This document shows, in pieces, positions 42,018 through 51,003 of a stretch of DNA of 64,000 bases. How positions within the stretch are numbered: position 1 is the first letter of the stretch; every line of letters begins with the position of its first letter. The translations under genes and the position numbers were made by a program. The notes under the pieces were generated by a model. That model saw nothing but the letters and a program-made list of their open reading frames with translations, had not been told where the DNA came from and searched no databases. Source of the DNA: Halorubrum sp. JWXQ-INN 858. Lineage in GTDB: Archaea > Halobacteriota > Halobacteria > Halobacteriales > Haloferacaceae. The stretch is taken from the NCBI RefSeq assembly GCF_009806985.1, contig NZ_WUAX01000005.1:209373-273372 (forward strand), read 5' to 3'.

Positions 42018-43801
42018 TGGCCGGCAGCGACCTCGCCGAGCTGGCGAAGCGCCGAGGGTTCTTCTTCGGCTCGAACGGCGCGTACGGCGGCACCGCCGGG
42101 TTCTACACGTTCGGCCCGCAGGGGGCCGCCCTGAAGCGGAACGTCGAGGACGCCTGGCGCGACCGGTTCACGCTCAAGGAGGGCAACCGGGAGATCGAAG
42201 CCCCGACGGTGATGCCCGAGGCCGTCTTCGAGGCGTCCGGCCACCTCGAGGGGTTCGACGACATGCTCGTCGCCTGCGGCGAGTGCGGCGCGTCCCACCG
42301 CGCCGACCACCTCGTCGAGGACGCGACCGACGTCGAGGACGCCGAGGCGCTCCCGGGCGAGGAGGTCGAGGCGCTGATCGCCGACCACGACATCGCCTGT
42401 CCGGCGTGCGGCGCGCCGCTCTCCGGCGAGCCCGTCGAGGACTTCAACCTCATGTTCGCGACCGACATCGGCCCGGGCGACTCCCAGCCCGGCTACCTCC
42501 GCCCGGAGACCGCACAGGGCATCTTCGTCGAGTTCCCTCGGCTGAAGGAGTACGCCCGCGGCAGCCTCCCGTTCGGGATCACCCAGATCGGCCCCGCCTA
42601 CCGCAACGAGATCTCGCCCCGAGGCGGCCTGCTGCGGCTCCGGGAGTTCACGCAGGCGGAGCTGGAGCAGTTCATCGACCCCGAGACGGACGAGCCGCCG
42701 CTGGATCGGGTCGCCGACGTCGCGGTCCGGCTCTACCCCGCCACGGCGCAGGCGGCCGACGACGGCGACTACCTCGACACGACGATCGGCGAGGCGGTCG
42801 ACGAGGGGGTCATCGGCTCCCCGTGGGTCGGCTACTACCTCGGCGTCGCCCAGGAGTGGTACGAGCGGGTCGGCGTCGACCTCGACCGCTTCCGGTTCCG
42901 CCAGCACCTCGCGGGCGAGCGGGCCCACTACGCGGCCGACTGCTGGGACGCCGAAAGCGAGGTCGACGGCGACTGGATCGAGATCGCCGGCTTCGCGTAC
43001 CGCGGCGACTACGACCTCTCGAAACACGACGAGTACGGCGACGACGCGTTCACGGTGTTCAAACGCTACGACGAGCCGAAGACCGTCGAGCGCGCGACCG
43101 TCGACCCCGACATGTCCGTCCTCGGCCCCGAGTTCGGCGGCGACGCCGGCGCGGTCGCGGCGGCGCTGGAGACGCTCGCGGCGCGCGACCCGGACGCCTT
43201 CGCGGACGAGACGGTGACCGTCGAGGTCGACGGGGAGCCCCGCGAGGTCGACGCCGACGTCGCGGACTTCTCGGTCGAGGAGGTGACGGAGAACGGCGAG
43301 CACATCACGCCGCACGTCGTCGAGCCGTCCTTCGGCGTCGGGCGGACCGTCCAGACGCTGCTCGCTCACGCCTACGAGACCGACGAGGTCGACGGCGAGG
43401 AGCGGACCTTCCTCTCGTTACGACCCGAGATCGCGCCGACGGACGCCGCCGTCTTCCCGCTCGTGACGAACGACGAGCGCCTCACCGACCTCGCCGACCG
43501 CGTCGCCGCCGACCTCCGGGCGGCCGGGCTGGCGGTGTCGTACGACGACTCCGGCTCGATCGGCCGGCGTTACCGGCGGCAGGACGAGGTGGGCACGCCG
43601 TTCTGTGTCACCATCGACCGCGACGGCGTGGAGGGCGACGGTCCCGAGACGGTGACGGTCCGCGAGCGCGACACCGCCGCACAGGTTCGGGTCCCGGTCG
43701 ACGAGCTGGCCGACGAGCTGGCCGCGCTCCGCTCCGGCGACGAGTTCGCGGCGCTGCGTGACCGCTACGGGGCGGTCGCGACCGACGTGGAGACGAACTG
43801 A
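42017..43801 (+). CDS. glyS: Glycyl-tRNA synthetase (class II, alpha2)
   Basis: A 594-residue archaeal-type glycyl-tRNA synthetase. Start MAGSDLAELAKRRGFFFGSNGAYGGTAGFYTFGP (family hallmark, in pieces), motif 2 RNEISPRGGLLRLREFTQAE, and motif 3 GVGRTVQTLLAHAY. A zinc site CGECG...CPACG lies at about residues 91-140. The anticodon-binding domain is C-terminal (IAPTDAAVFPL, then DSGSIGRRYRRQDEVGTPFCVTID). Length is usual. ATG 42017 overlaps the CBS gene stop. The last 60 residues contain the family's terminal helix. Confidence 0.97.
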   Translation: MAGSDLAELAKRRGFFFGSNGAYGGTAGFYTFGPQGAALKRNVEDAWRDRFTLKEGNREIEAPTVMPEAVFEASGHLEGFDDMLVACGECGASHRADHLVEDATDVEDAEALPGEEVEALIADHDIACPACGAPLSGEPVEDFNLMFATDIGPGDSQPGYLRPETAQGIFVEFPRLKEYARGSLPFGITQIGPAYRNEISPRGGLLRLREFTQAELEQFIDPETDEPPLDRVADVAVRLYPATAQAADDGDYLDTTIGEAVDEGVIGSPWVGYYLGVAQEWYERVGVDLDRFRFRQHLAGERAHYAADCWDAESEVDGDWIEIAGFAYRGDYDLSKHDEYGDDAFTVFKRYDEPKTVERATVDPDMSVLGPEFGGDAGAVAAALETLAARDPDAFADETVTVEVDGEPREVDADVADFSVEEVTENGEHITPHVVEPSFGVGRTVQTLLAHAYETDEVDGEERTFLSLRPEIAPTDAAVFPLVTNDERLTDLADRVAADLRAAGLAVSYDDSGSIGRRYRRQDEVGTPFCVTIDRDGVEGDGPETVTVRERDTAAQVRVPVDELADELAALRSGDEFAALRDRYGAVATDVETN

Positions 43802-43823
43802 CCGTGTCCCGAGGGGCACGGCG

Positions 43824-44441
43824 GTGACTCTCCCGGCGGCGGAGTGGCGCGAGCGCGTCGAGTTCGAGCGGCGGCTCGTCCACGCGGGCGGCACCCTCTA
43901 CCCCGTTCCGTACCTGTTGGGCTGGATCAGTTGGGAGCTCACGGGGCTCCTGCTGTTGGCCGGCGTCGGCGTCGTCGCGCTGTTGGAGTTCCTCCGGCTC
44001 GGCGTCGGTCTCGACCACGCGGTGTATCGGGCGCTCACCCGGGAGTACGAGGCGGACGGCGTCGCGGGCTACGCGCTGTATCAGGTCAGCATGGCCGGAG
44101 TCGCGCTGTTCTTCGCGCCGACGATCGCGATCCCCGCGATGTGGATGCTGTCGATCGGCGACCCGGTGAGCGGCACCCTCGGCCGGAACGCGGCCACCGA
44201 GCCGAAGCGCCCGACGGTGTGGATCGCGATGTTCGCGGTCTGTCTCGCGCTCGCCGTCCCGTTCACCGTCGCGGCGTTCGGGACGGTCGTCGGCATCGCG
44301 GTCGCGGCCGCGGGGGCGGTCGCGGCGACGGTCGCCGACGGGCTCCCGCCGGTGATCCGCGGCGTCGCCGTCGACGACAACCTCACCATCCCGCCCGCGG
44401 CGGCCGTCGCGATGCTCGCGCTGGCGACGCTGCTCGGGTAG
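43824..44441 (+). CDS. Dolichol kinase-like / CDP-archaeol-family membrane protein
   Basis: A 205-residue polytopic membrane protein resembling dolichol kinases (CTP-dependent). It begins ERVEFERRLVHAGGTLYPVPYL: the RRLVHAGG motif with His is typical. Six or so hydrophobic segments follow (about 30-60, 85-105, 130-160, 165-190); SIGDPVSGTLGR is the nucleotide-binding GDP-type motif, and ADGLPP is also conserved. GTG 43824 is likely since the domain begins within 15 residues; longer in-frame versions overlap glyS. Role is probably polyprenol or lipid-carrier phosphorylation for glycosylation or lipid synthesis. Confidence 0.78.
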   Translation: MTLPAAEWRERVEFERRLVHAGGTLYPVPYLLGWISWELTGLLLLAGVGVVALLEFLRLGVGLDHAVYRALTREYEADGVAGYALYQVSMAGVALFFAPTIAIPAMWMLSIGDPVSGTLGRNAATEPKRPTVWIAMFAVCLALAVPFTVAAFGTVVGIAVAAAGAVAATVADGLPPVIRGVAVDDNLTIPPAAAVAMLALATLLG

Positions 44442-44506
44442 GCTCGTTCGGATCCCTCGGCGAGAGTCGCTCGGACCCCTCCGGTCGGCTCGTTCGGATC
44501 TCTCGG
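44441..44506. repeat. 20-bp direct repeat in the spacer after the dolichol kinase
   Basis: GGCTCGTTCGGATCCCTCGG at 44441-44460 recurs with one mismatch at 44487-44506; a weaker copy (GGTTGGTTCGGGT) follows at about 44510. Confidence 0.7.
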
Positions 44507-44523
44507 ATGGGTTGGTTCGGGTC

Positions 44524-44533
44524 TCCAAAAAAC
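44524..44533 (-). terminator. Oligo-T terminator of pdxS
   Basis: On the minus strand a T6 run (A6 at 44526-44531) lies about 53 nt after the pdxS stop. Confidence 0.45.
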
Positions 44534-44583
44534 GGGCGTGTGGTCCGGGCGATCGGGATGGTCGGGGTGGTCGGGCGTTCGCG

Positions 44584-45492
44584 TCAGACGCCGCGGCCCT
44601 GTAGCCGCTCCTCGTCCGGGATCGAGTCGTTCGACTGCCCTTTCATCCCCTTGCCGACGTCGGAGGCGATCTCCGCGAGCTCCTCGGGGTCGTCCCAGTT
44701 GTTGACGGCCTCGACGATGGCCTCGCCCATCTCGACGGGGTCCTCCGCGCCGAAGATGCCGGAGCCGACGAAGATGCCGTCACAGCCGTGGTACATCATC
44801 AACGCGGCGTCCGCGGGGGTCGCGATCCCGCCGGCCGCGAAGTTGACGACGGGCAGCCGCTCGACCTCGGCCGTCTCGTGGACGAGGTCGCGGGGCGCGC
44901 CGTGTTCGCGGGCCCACTTCTCGCGCTCGTCGTGGTTCAGTCCGCTGATCTCGCGGATCTGGCGTTTCATCGTGCGCTGGTGTTGGACGGCCTGGTTGAC
45001 GTCGCCCGTGCCGGCCTCGCCCTTCGTGCGGATCATCGCGGCCCCCTCGTTGATCCGGCGCAGCGCCTCCGGGAGGTTCCGCGCGCCGCAGACGAACGGC
45101 GAGGTGAAGCCGCGCTTGTCGATGTGGTACTCGTCGTCGGCGGGCGTGAGCACCTCGGACTCGTCGATCATGTCGACGCCGAGCGCCTCGAGGATCTCCG
45201 CCTCCTTCAGGTGGCCGATCCGGGACTTGCCCATCACCGGGATCGACACCTCGTCGATGATCTCGGTGACGTTCGCGGGGTCGGGCATCCGGGCCACGCC
45301 GCCGCGCTTGCGGATGTCGGCCGGGACGGCCTCGAGCGCCATCACCGCGACCGCGCCGGCGTCCTCGGCGACGCGGGCCTGCTCGCGCGTGACGACGTCC
45401 ATGATGACGCCGCCCTTCTGCATCCGCGCGAACCCGCGCTTGACGAGCTCCGTCCCCCGCTTTAACTCCTCTAAGTCCGTGGCCTCTGGCAT
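44584..45492 (-). CDS. pdxS: Pyridoxal 5'-phosphate synthase lyase subunit PdxS
   Basis: A 302-residue PdxS (SNZ family), which condenses ribose/ribulose phosphate, glyceraldehyde phosphate and ammonia to PLP. Signatures: [34 protein letters not shown] (Lys-containing active-site strand), [34 protein letters not shown] and [12 protein letters not shown]. Glutaminase partner PdxT is not within the window. It starts [15 protein letters not shown] at ATG 45492. The downstream neighbour is the convergent dolichol kinase gene. Length and motifs are normal. Confidence 0.97.
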   Translation of the reverse strand: MPEATDLEELKRGTELVKRGFARMQKGGVIMDVVTREQARVAEDAGAVAVMALEAVPADIRKRGGVARMPDPANVTEIIDEVSIPVMGKSRIGHLKEAEILEALGVDMIDESEVLTPADDEYHIDKRGFTSPFVCGARNLPEALRRINEGAAMIRTKGEAGTGDVNQAVQHQRTMKRQIREISGLNHDEREKWAREHGAPRDLVHETAEVERLPVVNFAAGGIATPADAALMMYHGCDGIFVGSGIFGAEDPVEMGEAIVEAVNNWDDPEELAEIASDVGKGMKGQSNDSIPDEERLQGRGV

Positions 45493-45569
45493 GTCCTCCC
45501 GTTCGAGCGGTGGTCACTTAACGGGTCGCTTTCGGGGCGTTTCGTCGGTCGCGGCCGCCTCTGTCTGAC

Positions 45570-47375
45570 TCAGCGACCCGCCCGCGAACCGTCGCCCTCC
45601 CCGACCGAACCGAGCCCGAGCCGATCGAGCGTCGCCGGGGTCGGTCGTCCGTCGGGGCTCCAGCCGCGGGCCCGATAGTAAGCGTCGAGGAGCGCGTCGA
45701 ACGCCTCGGGGTCGACGCGGGCCCCGGCCGCGGGGCCGTCCGCGATCGGCTCGCTGAGGGTCGCCGGTAGCTCGTCGTCGCCGCGGGAGACGCCCTCGCG
45801 GGCGTTGAACAGCCGGACGAGCGTCCAGATCCGCTCGCCGCAGCGTCGGAGCTCCGCGGGGTCGGTCGGAAGCGGCGCGCCCGTCGCCCGCACGTGCGCG
45901 TCGACGAACGCCGCGCCGCAGTCGGACCACAGCGTCTCCCCGGCGAAGTCGTCGGCGACGAGGCTCCAGAGCGTCGATCGGGCGTTCTGGGCGGTGACGA
46001 CGGCGGCGACGCGGTCGTCGTCCTCCCACGCGGCGAACACCTCCTCCTCGATCGGTCGTGCGCGGCGGTGACACCCGCCCCGGTCGCTCGTCGCGTACGC
46101 CAGCGCCATCGCGGGCGACGCCCGCGGGTCGTAGCCGGGCAGCGCCATCGACTTCACGGTCGGGATCGGGTCGAAGCCGAAGCGCTCGGCCGCGGCGTCG
46201 ACGCCCCGCCGGAGCGCCTCGAGGAGGGCGGGGTCGAACGCCGCGGCGTCCTCGCCGCCTCCCGTCGCGATCGCCGTGATGAGCGCCCGTGCCGCGTCGG
46301 GGTCGCCGAACCCCACGTCCGCGTCGAGGACGCCCGCCTCGCTCGCGCGGGCGACCCACGCCACCGCGTTGCCCGCGCCGATGACGTCGACGCCGAGCCG
46401 GTCACAGAGCCCGCCGAGCGCCGCGACCGCGTCGAAGTCGTCGACGCCGAGCCCCGCCCCGAGCGTCATCGATGCGGCCCCTCGGGGCACCGTCTCGCCC
46501 GCGTCGGTTTCGACCCGGAACCCTCCGGGAACGTCGTCGTCGGGGTGCTCGCGTCCGACCGACGCCGATCGGGCCGCCTCGATGCCGACCGCGTCGGTGC
46601 CCGCGAAGCGTCCGGACCGCCAGCCGTCCGCGGCGAGCGCGCCCACCTCGTTCGCGAAGTCGACCGATTCCAGGGTCTCGGCGGCCGCCTGCCAGCGTCC
46701 CACGTCGTCGTCGGCGTATCGGTCCGCGTACGACTCGCGAAGCGCCGCGAGCTCGGTGGACGCGGGCTCCGCTGCCGGACCCGCCGCGATCACCGCCTTC
46801 AGCCGCTTGCTCCCCATCACTGCGCCCGCGCCGCCGCGGCCGGCGTGGTGGTCGCCGCCGTCGCTGGCGACCGTCGCGTAACACACCTCGCGCTCGCCGG
46901 CCGGCCCCACGCACGCGACCGCCGCGTCGGGATGAGCCGCCGCCGTCTCGGCGGCGTCCGCGCCCCACGTCCCCGTAGGGACGATCCGCCCCGTTCCGTC
47001 CGCGATCTCGATCCGGACCGGTTCGTCGCTCGCGCCCGTGACGAGCAGCGCGAGGCAGTCGTCGAGGCTCCCCGCGAGCCGGCTCGCGAACGTCCCGCCG
47101 GCGTACGAGTCGAGGAACAGCCCGGTGAGCGGCGACTTCGTCACCGCGGCGTATCGGGGCTCTCCCGGGAGGGAGCCGGCGAGCGGGCCGACACAGAACG
47201 CGAGCAGGTTCCCCGGACTCAGCGGGTCGACGCCGGCGTCGAGCTCGGCGTAGAGGTACCGCGCACCGATCCCCTTCCCGCCGAGGAAGCGCCGTCGCCA
47301 CCGCTCGGGCACGGGCTCGCGCTCGACGGTCCCCGCGGAGAGGTCGGCCCGCAGGACGTGGGTTCGGTCCGCCAT
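45570..47375 (-). CDS. Aldehyde ferredoxin oxidoreductase homologue lacking Fe-S ligands
   Basis: A 601-residue AOR-family protein. Bis-pterin (W/Mo) domain motifs are kept: LGGKGIGARYLYAEL (31-45), SYAGGTFASRL (90-100), GPAGEREVCYATV and AGRGGAGAVMGSK (178-190), and NNRGGCH-type SDRGGCHRR (430-438). In canonical AOR a [4Fe-4S] cluster is held by CxxCxxxC and a later Cys. Here the first is replaced by AARSASVGREHPDDD (268-281) and the later Cys by Asp (LVADDF, 472-477). Possibly it still binds tungstopterin but cannot pass electrons to ferredoxin through a cluster. Start ATG 47375. Divergent from mobA. Confidence 0.85.
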   Translation of the reverse strand: MADRTHVLRADLSAGTVEREPVPERWRRRFLGGKGIGARYLYAELDAGVDPLSPGNLLAFCVGPLAGSLPGEPRYAAVTKSPLTGLFLDSYAGGTFASRLAGSLDDCLALLVTGASDEPVRIEIADGTGRIVPTGTWGADAAETAAAHPDAAVACVGPAGEREVCYATVASDGGDHHAGRGGAGAVMGSKRLKAVIAAGPAAEPASTELAALRESYADRYADDDVGRWQAAAETLESVDFANEVGALAADGWRSGRFAGTDAVGIEAARSASVGREHPDDDVPGGFRVETDAGETVPRGAASMTLGAGLGVDDFDAVAALGGLCDRLGVDVIGAGNAVAWVARASEAGVLDADVGFGDPDAARALITAIATGGGEDAAAFDPALLEALRRGVDAAAERFGFDPIPTVKSMALPGYDPRASPAMALAYATSDRGGCHRRARPIEEEVFAAWEDDDRVAAVVTAQNARSTLWSLVADDFAGETLWSDCGAAFVDAHVRATGAPLPTDPAELRRCGERIWTLVRLFNAREGVSRGDDELPATLSEPIADGPAAGARVDPEAFDALLDAYYRARGWSPDGRPTPATLDRLGLGSVGEGDGSRAGR

Positions 47376-47509
47376 TCGTTACCACGGCGATTGGCCGCCC
47401 GGACGTATATGCTGTCGGGTCCGGGGCGGCGGGTCGCCTCCGCGCGGCGGTGAGTCGCCCCCGCGCCGCCACCACAAACGCGAAGCCCGCGCGCTACCAC
47501 CCTCCACGC

Positions 47510-48178
47510 ATGACGACCGGAGCCATCGTGGCGGGCGGGCGGTCGACGCGCTTCGGGGACGCCGACAAGTCGGTCGCGCCGCTGTCGGGGGTCCCGATGG
47601 TGCGGCGGGTGGCGAACCGTCTCGCGGGCGCGGACGACCCGATCCCGCCGGGTGCCGACCGGGCGGCGGGCGGGGAGCCCGTCGTCGACGACCTCGTGGT
47701 CAACTGCCGGCCCGACCAGCGTGCGGCGATCGCCGACGCGCTCGACGGGATCGGGCTCCCGGTGCGGTGGGCGGTCGACGACGAGCCGGACCTGGGGCCC
47801 ATGTCGGGGATCCGAAACGCCTGTCGCGCCGCGCCCGGGGAGTACGCGCTAGTCGTCGCCTGCGACATGCCCTTCGTCGACCCCGCGTTCGCCGCGACGC
47901 TGTTCGCGGACGCGGCGGGCCACGACGCGGCCGTCCCCCGCCTCGACGACCGCTGGTTCCAGACGACGCAGGCGGTGTACCGGGCGGAGGCGATGGCCGA
48001 CGCCTGCGACCGGGCGCTGGCGCGTGGCGACCGGAAGATCATCGAGCCGCTGTTCGAGCTGTCGTACGTCGTCGTCGGCGACGACGCCATTCGCGCGCGG
48101 ACCGACGAGCGGACCTTCGAGAACGTCAACACCCGCGCGGAGCTGGCCGAAGCGGAGGCGTTCGTCGAGGGCGTCTGA
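47510..48178 (+). CDS. mobA: Molybdenum cofactor guanylyltransferase MobA-like
   Basis: A 222-residue nucleotidyltransferase of the MobA family, which attaches GMP to molybdopterin. N-terminal signature IVAGGRSTRFGDADKSVAPL (residues 6-25); metal-binding Asp in VVACDMPFVD (about 116-125); LGPMSGIRN and C-terminal TFENVNTRAELAEAE are typical. An acidic insertion in the first third is usual for haloarchaea. It is divergent from the AOR homologue; AOR enzymes carry non-nucleotide bis-molybdopterin, so a functional link is not obvious. ATG 47510 directly precedes the signature. Confidence 0.9.
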   Translation: MTTGAIVAGGRSTRFGDADKSVAPLSGVPMVRRVANRLAGADDPIPPGADRAAGGEPVVDDLVVNCRPDQRAAIADALDGIGLPVRWAVDDEPDLGPMSGIRNACRAAPGEYALVVACDMPFVDPAFAATLFADAAGHDAAVPRLDDRWFQTTQAVYRAEAMADACDRALARGDRKIIEPLFELSYVVVGDDAIRARTDERTFENVNTRAELAEAEAFVEGV

Positions 48179-48207
48179 CCGGACACGGGCGCGACCGACG
48201 CGAACGG

Positions 48208-48429
48208 CCTCGTTGAAACCGTTGTTGGCAAACGTGACGGACGAGTCGTCCGGGATCGGATGGCTGCCCTCCCGCACTCACGCCTCCTCCGGTTCGTCGA
48301 ACGTGCTGTCGTGCTGGCCCGCCGTGCTGTTTTGCGTGGGGATCGGGACTGTCCGAAACCATGAGCGGAACTGGCTACCGAATACAGAGTAACGGTCTTG
48401 CGAGGCAGACGATCCCAACTCCACCGGTG
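48208..48429. other. Left part of an AT-richer patch (possible vestigial element)
   Basis: Follows mobA. It contains GGCCTCGTTGAAACCGT at 48208, an imperfect inverted partner of the sequence at 49081-49097, and GAATACAGAG (about 48379), a string also seen at about 50854. No gene is recognisable. Confidence 0.4.
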
Positions 48430-48876
48430 TTACCTGACGACTGTGACCGGAATGGTAGTCCGCTCAACCACGTTTCGTGCTACGCTGCCCATGAATTCAA
48501 TAGCTCGTTCCGACCGACCCCGGTGACCAACGTAGAGCGTTTCGAAACCCGATTCTTCGGCGTATTCGGGTATTGTCTTCGCCGGTTGGCCGTAGAGTAG
48601 TTCTCCAGACACGGTTTGTCCGCGCTCCGCCGCAAACTCGACCGCCTCGTCTATGATCGCTCGACCGTGCTTCTCTGCGGAGTCAAGGCTATCGACGACT
48701 AGCCGGTCCCTGCGGTCGGACTCGGATATCGGTTCTCCACCACCCATGTCATGGATGTCCGGTTCGATCGCGTGGATCAGCGTGATCGATCCGTCGGTTG
48801 CGTTAGCGATCTCCGCAGCGTACGCAAGTGCTCGATTGCTCTCTTCCGATCCATCCACGGCGACGAGTAGTTTCAT
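48430..48876 (-). CDS. Universal stress protein (UspA family)
   Basis: A 148-residue single-domain USP. Start MKLLVAVDGSEESNRAL; ATP-binding motif G-x2-G-x9-G-S in GHRGRSERAIEFMGS (about 121-135), then VVERTTIPVTVVR. USPs bind ATP or dimerise in stress response. ATG 48876 is chosen because a TTTAAT box (48902-48907) lies about 28 nt upstream and the family begins MKLL; 48885 is an alternative. The gene is AT-richer, with less GC-biased third positions, than its neighbours, and lies inside a patch with inverted-repeat-like edges, suggesting lateral acquisition. Confidence 0.9.
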   Translation of the reverse strand: MKLLVAVDGSEESNRALAYAAEIANATDGSITLIHAIEPDIHDMGGGEPISESDRRDRLVVDSLDSAEKHGRAIIDEAVEFAAERGQTVSGELLYGQPAKTIPEYAEESGFETLYVGHRGRSERAIEFMGSVARNVVERTTIPVTVVR

Positions 48877-49189
48877 ACCATACATTTCACGCCGGACCGA
48901 TTAAATCGACCGCCTCTTCGGATGACTCGAGAACGGTCTTCTGCCTCTCGAGGCCCGTTGGCCATACTAGCACGCAGAAAGAAGACCGCTGAAACCCATC
49001 ACCGAGTACGAGATTCAACAAGACCGTTGAAAACCAAATCCCCTGTATAGAACGCGACCGGGGAAATGTCTCACTTTCTAAGGGCTTCAACGGAGCCACT
49101 GAATCCTGAACCCAAGGGAGGGACGTTCGCACGCTCGACCGGACCGCCGGGGTCCGAACCCTTTTGCGCGCGCTGTGTGAGGTGAGCCC
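48877..49189. other. Right part of the AT-richer patch; upstream DNA of the amidohydrolase
   Basis: Contains the leftward USP promoter, then AT-rich DNA with GTTGAAAACC (49029-49038) and GGCTTCAACGGAGCC (49083-49097). From about 49100 composition returns to GC-rich. No gene is seen. Confidence 0.4.
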
Positions 49190-50662
49190 ATGGAAACCGA
49201 GCAGGTCGCCGACGCGGTGGCGGAGCGGCGCGAGCGGTTGATCGCGCTGTCACGGGAGATCTGGGACCGTCCGCAGACGGCCTTCGAGGAGACGGACGCC
49301 GCCGAGCGGCTCGTCCGGGCGCTCGCCGACCGCGGCTTCGACGTCGAGGTCGGCGTCGGCGGGGTCGAGACCGGGTTCGTCGCCCGCTACGGCGAGGGCG
49401 ACCCGGTCGTCGGCACGATGGGCGAGTACGACGCGCTGCCCGGCCTCTCACAGCGCGCGGCGGCGACGCGCGAGCCCGTCGAGGCGGGCGCACCCGGTCA
49501 CGGCTGCGGGCACAACCTCTTCGGCGTCGGCTCGCTCGGGGGCGCGTTCGCGGTCGCGGACGCGATCGACGCGGGCGCCGAGGGAACGGTCGTCTACGTC
49601 GGCACGCCCGCCGAGGAGGCCGGCGCGGGGAAGGTGTACCTCGCGCGGGCCGGCGCGTTCGACGACGTCGACGCGCTCGTCGCGTGGCATCCCGGCTGGT
49701 ACAACGCGCCCACGAAGGGGTCGTGTTTGGCGGTCAACGGCTTCGAGGTGACGGTCCGCGGGGAGTCCGCACACGCCGCCGCCGCCCCCGAGGCCGGCCG
49801 CAGCGCGCTCGACGGGATCCAGCTGTTGAACACGGCCGTCGAGTACATGCGCGAGCACGTCCCGGACCCGGTCCGGCTCCACTACGTGATCACCGAGGGC
49901 GGCGACGCCGCGAACGTCGTGCCGCCGGAGGCGACCGCCGAGTACCTCGTTCGCGCGCCGAGCCGCGAGCTCGTCGAGGAGGTCAGCGACTGGTTCCGGC
50001 AGGCGGCCCGCGGCGCGGCGCTGATGGCCGACGTCGACGTCGACGTCACCCAGACGAGCGGCGTCTACGGCGTGCGACCGAACGAGACGCTGGGGGACGC
50101 GATCCGGTCGACGATGGCGGACCTCGGCCCCTTCGAGATCGACGGGGCGGACGCGGCGCTGGCCGACGATCTCCGGGCGTCGCTCGGCGACGTCTCCGGG
50201 GCGGTGGCGACGCTCGATCCCGAACACCGCGAGGCCGCACGCGACGCCGCGTACTTCACCGAGCCGATCGACGCACTCGACGCCGGGACGACCGGGTCGT
50301 ACTCCACCGACTCCGGCGACGTGAGCCAGATCGTCCCGCTCGGCCGGATGACGACCGCGACGTTCCCGGTCGGGACGCCGCTGCACTCCTGGCAGGCGGT
50401 CGCGGCGAGCGGCTCGACCGGCGTCGAGGGAATGCTGTACGCCGCGAAGACGATCGGCGGGACCCTCGTCCGGCTGCTCGAGGACCCCGACCTCCTCGCG
50501 TCGGTCGTCGCCGAGTTCGAGGACCGCGGCGGCGCTGCCGGCTACGAGTCGCCGATGCCGGCCGACGCCGATCCCTACGAACTGCTCGGCGTCGAGCGCC
50601 CCGGCTTCGACCCCGACTTCGGCGGGAACGTCACGACCGTCGAACGCGCGGGCGACGACTGA
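49190..50662 (+). CDS. M20-family amidohydrolase, AbgB-like
   Basis: A 490-residue M20 (aminobenzoyl-glutamate utilisation/AbgB-like) hydrolase. Metal motifs: MGEYDALPG (about 75-83), GHGCGHNLFG (about 103-112, His residues), PAEEAGAGK (catalytic Glu), and AWHPG. The lid domain includes RGESAHAAAAPEAGRSALDG. The C-terminus has THSW-type (here PLHSWQAVAASGS). AbgB hydrolyses p-aminobenzoyl-glutamate; indole-acetyl amino acid hydrolases are related. GC-rich and typical in codon use, unlike the two AT-rich patches on either side. ATG 49190 follows GTGAGCCC, with CTTTTGCG about 27 nt upstream. Confidence 0.87.
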   Translation: METEQVADAVAERRERLIALSREIWDRPQTAFEETDAAERLVRALADRGFDVEVGVGGVETGFVARYGEGDPVVGTMGEYDALPGLSQRAAATREPVEAGAPGHGCGHNLFGVGSLGGAFAVADAIDAGAEGTVVYVGTPAEEAGAGKVYLARAGAFDDVDALVAWHPGWYNAPTKGSCLAVNGFEVTVRGESAHAAAAPEAGRSALDGIQLLNTAVEYMREHVPDPVRLHYVITEGGDAANVVPPEATAEYLVRAPSRELVEEVSDWFRQAARGAALMADVDVDVTQTSGVYGVRPNETLGDAIRSTMADLGPFEIDGADAALADDLRASLGDVSGAVATLDPEHREAARDAAYFTEPIDALDAGTTGSYSTDSGDVSQIVPLGRMTTATFPVGTPLHSWQAVAASGSTGVEGMLYAAKTIGGTLVRLLEDPDLLASVVAEFEDRGGAAGYESPMPADADPYELLGVERPGFDPDFGGNVTTVERAGDD

Positions 50663-51003
50663 GCGGACGTCGGCGGAGTGGACGGAGCGGACGGTTCTGG
50701 TTTAAATGGAGTGGCGGCCGCCGTCGGCCAATTTATAAGTGATCGGGTGCCACTGTCTATCGTTTATAAACACGCGGCGCGCCGTCGCCGTTTCCCCGCA
50801 GACCTCGAAGGCTCCGTTGAAATCATCCGTAGCTGATAGCGAATCCGTGCTGAATACAGAGCATGTAGTCAGCATGAGGGACTGCGTTATTTTCTCAAAG
50901 TGGATCCTGAATTAGCCGATAGAACACGCCTGCGAACTGAGTAGCTGTTTCTGAGCGAATCGAGGCAACCTACTTATTGGCGGCTCTCTTACCGTTCTTG
51001 TCT
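50663..51003. other. Intergenic region opening the second AT-rich patch
   Basis: 50663-50810 is GC-rich with two TTTATAA boxes (50732-50738 and 50762-50768). From 50811 (GGCTCCGTTGAAATC) the DNA is AT-rich and contains GAATACAGAG (about 50854). A TATA-like ACTTATT (50971-50977) serves the next gene. No gene recognised. Confidence 0.5.

Noticed and set aside
48361..48600. 79-residue ORF antisense to the USP gene
   Set aside because: The USP frame opposite has full family motifs; this one shows none.
48379..50864. Insertion sequence built on GAATACAGAG
   Set aside because: Only a 10-nt string is shared and no transposase remains; kept only as part of the AT-rich patch findings.
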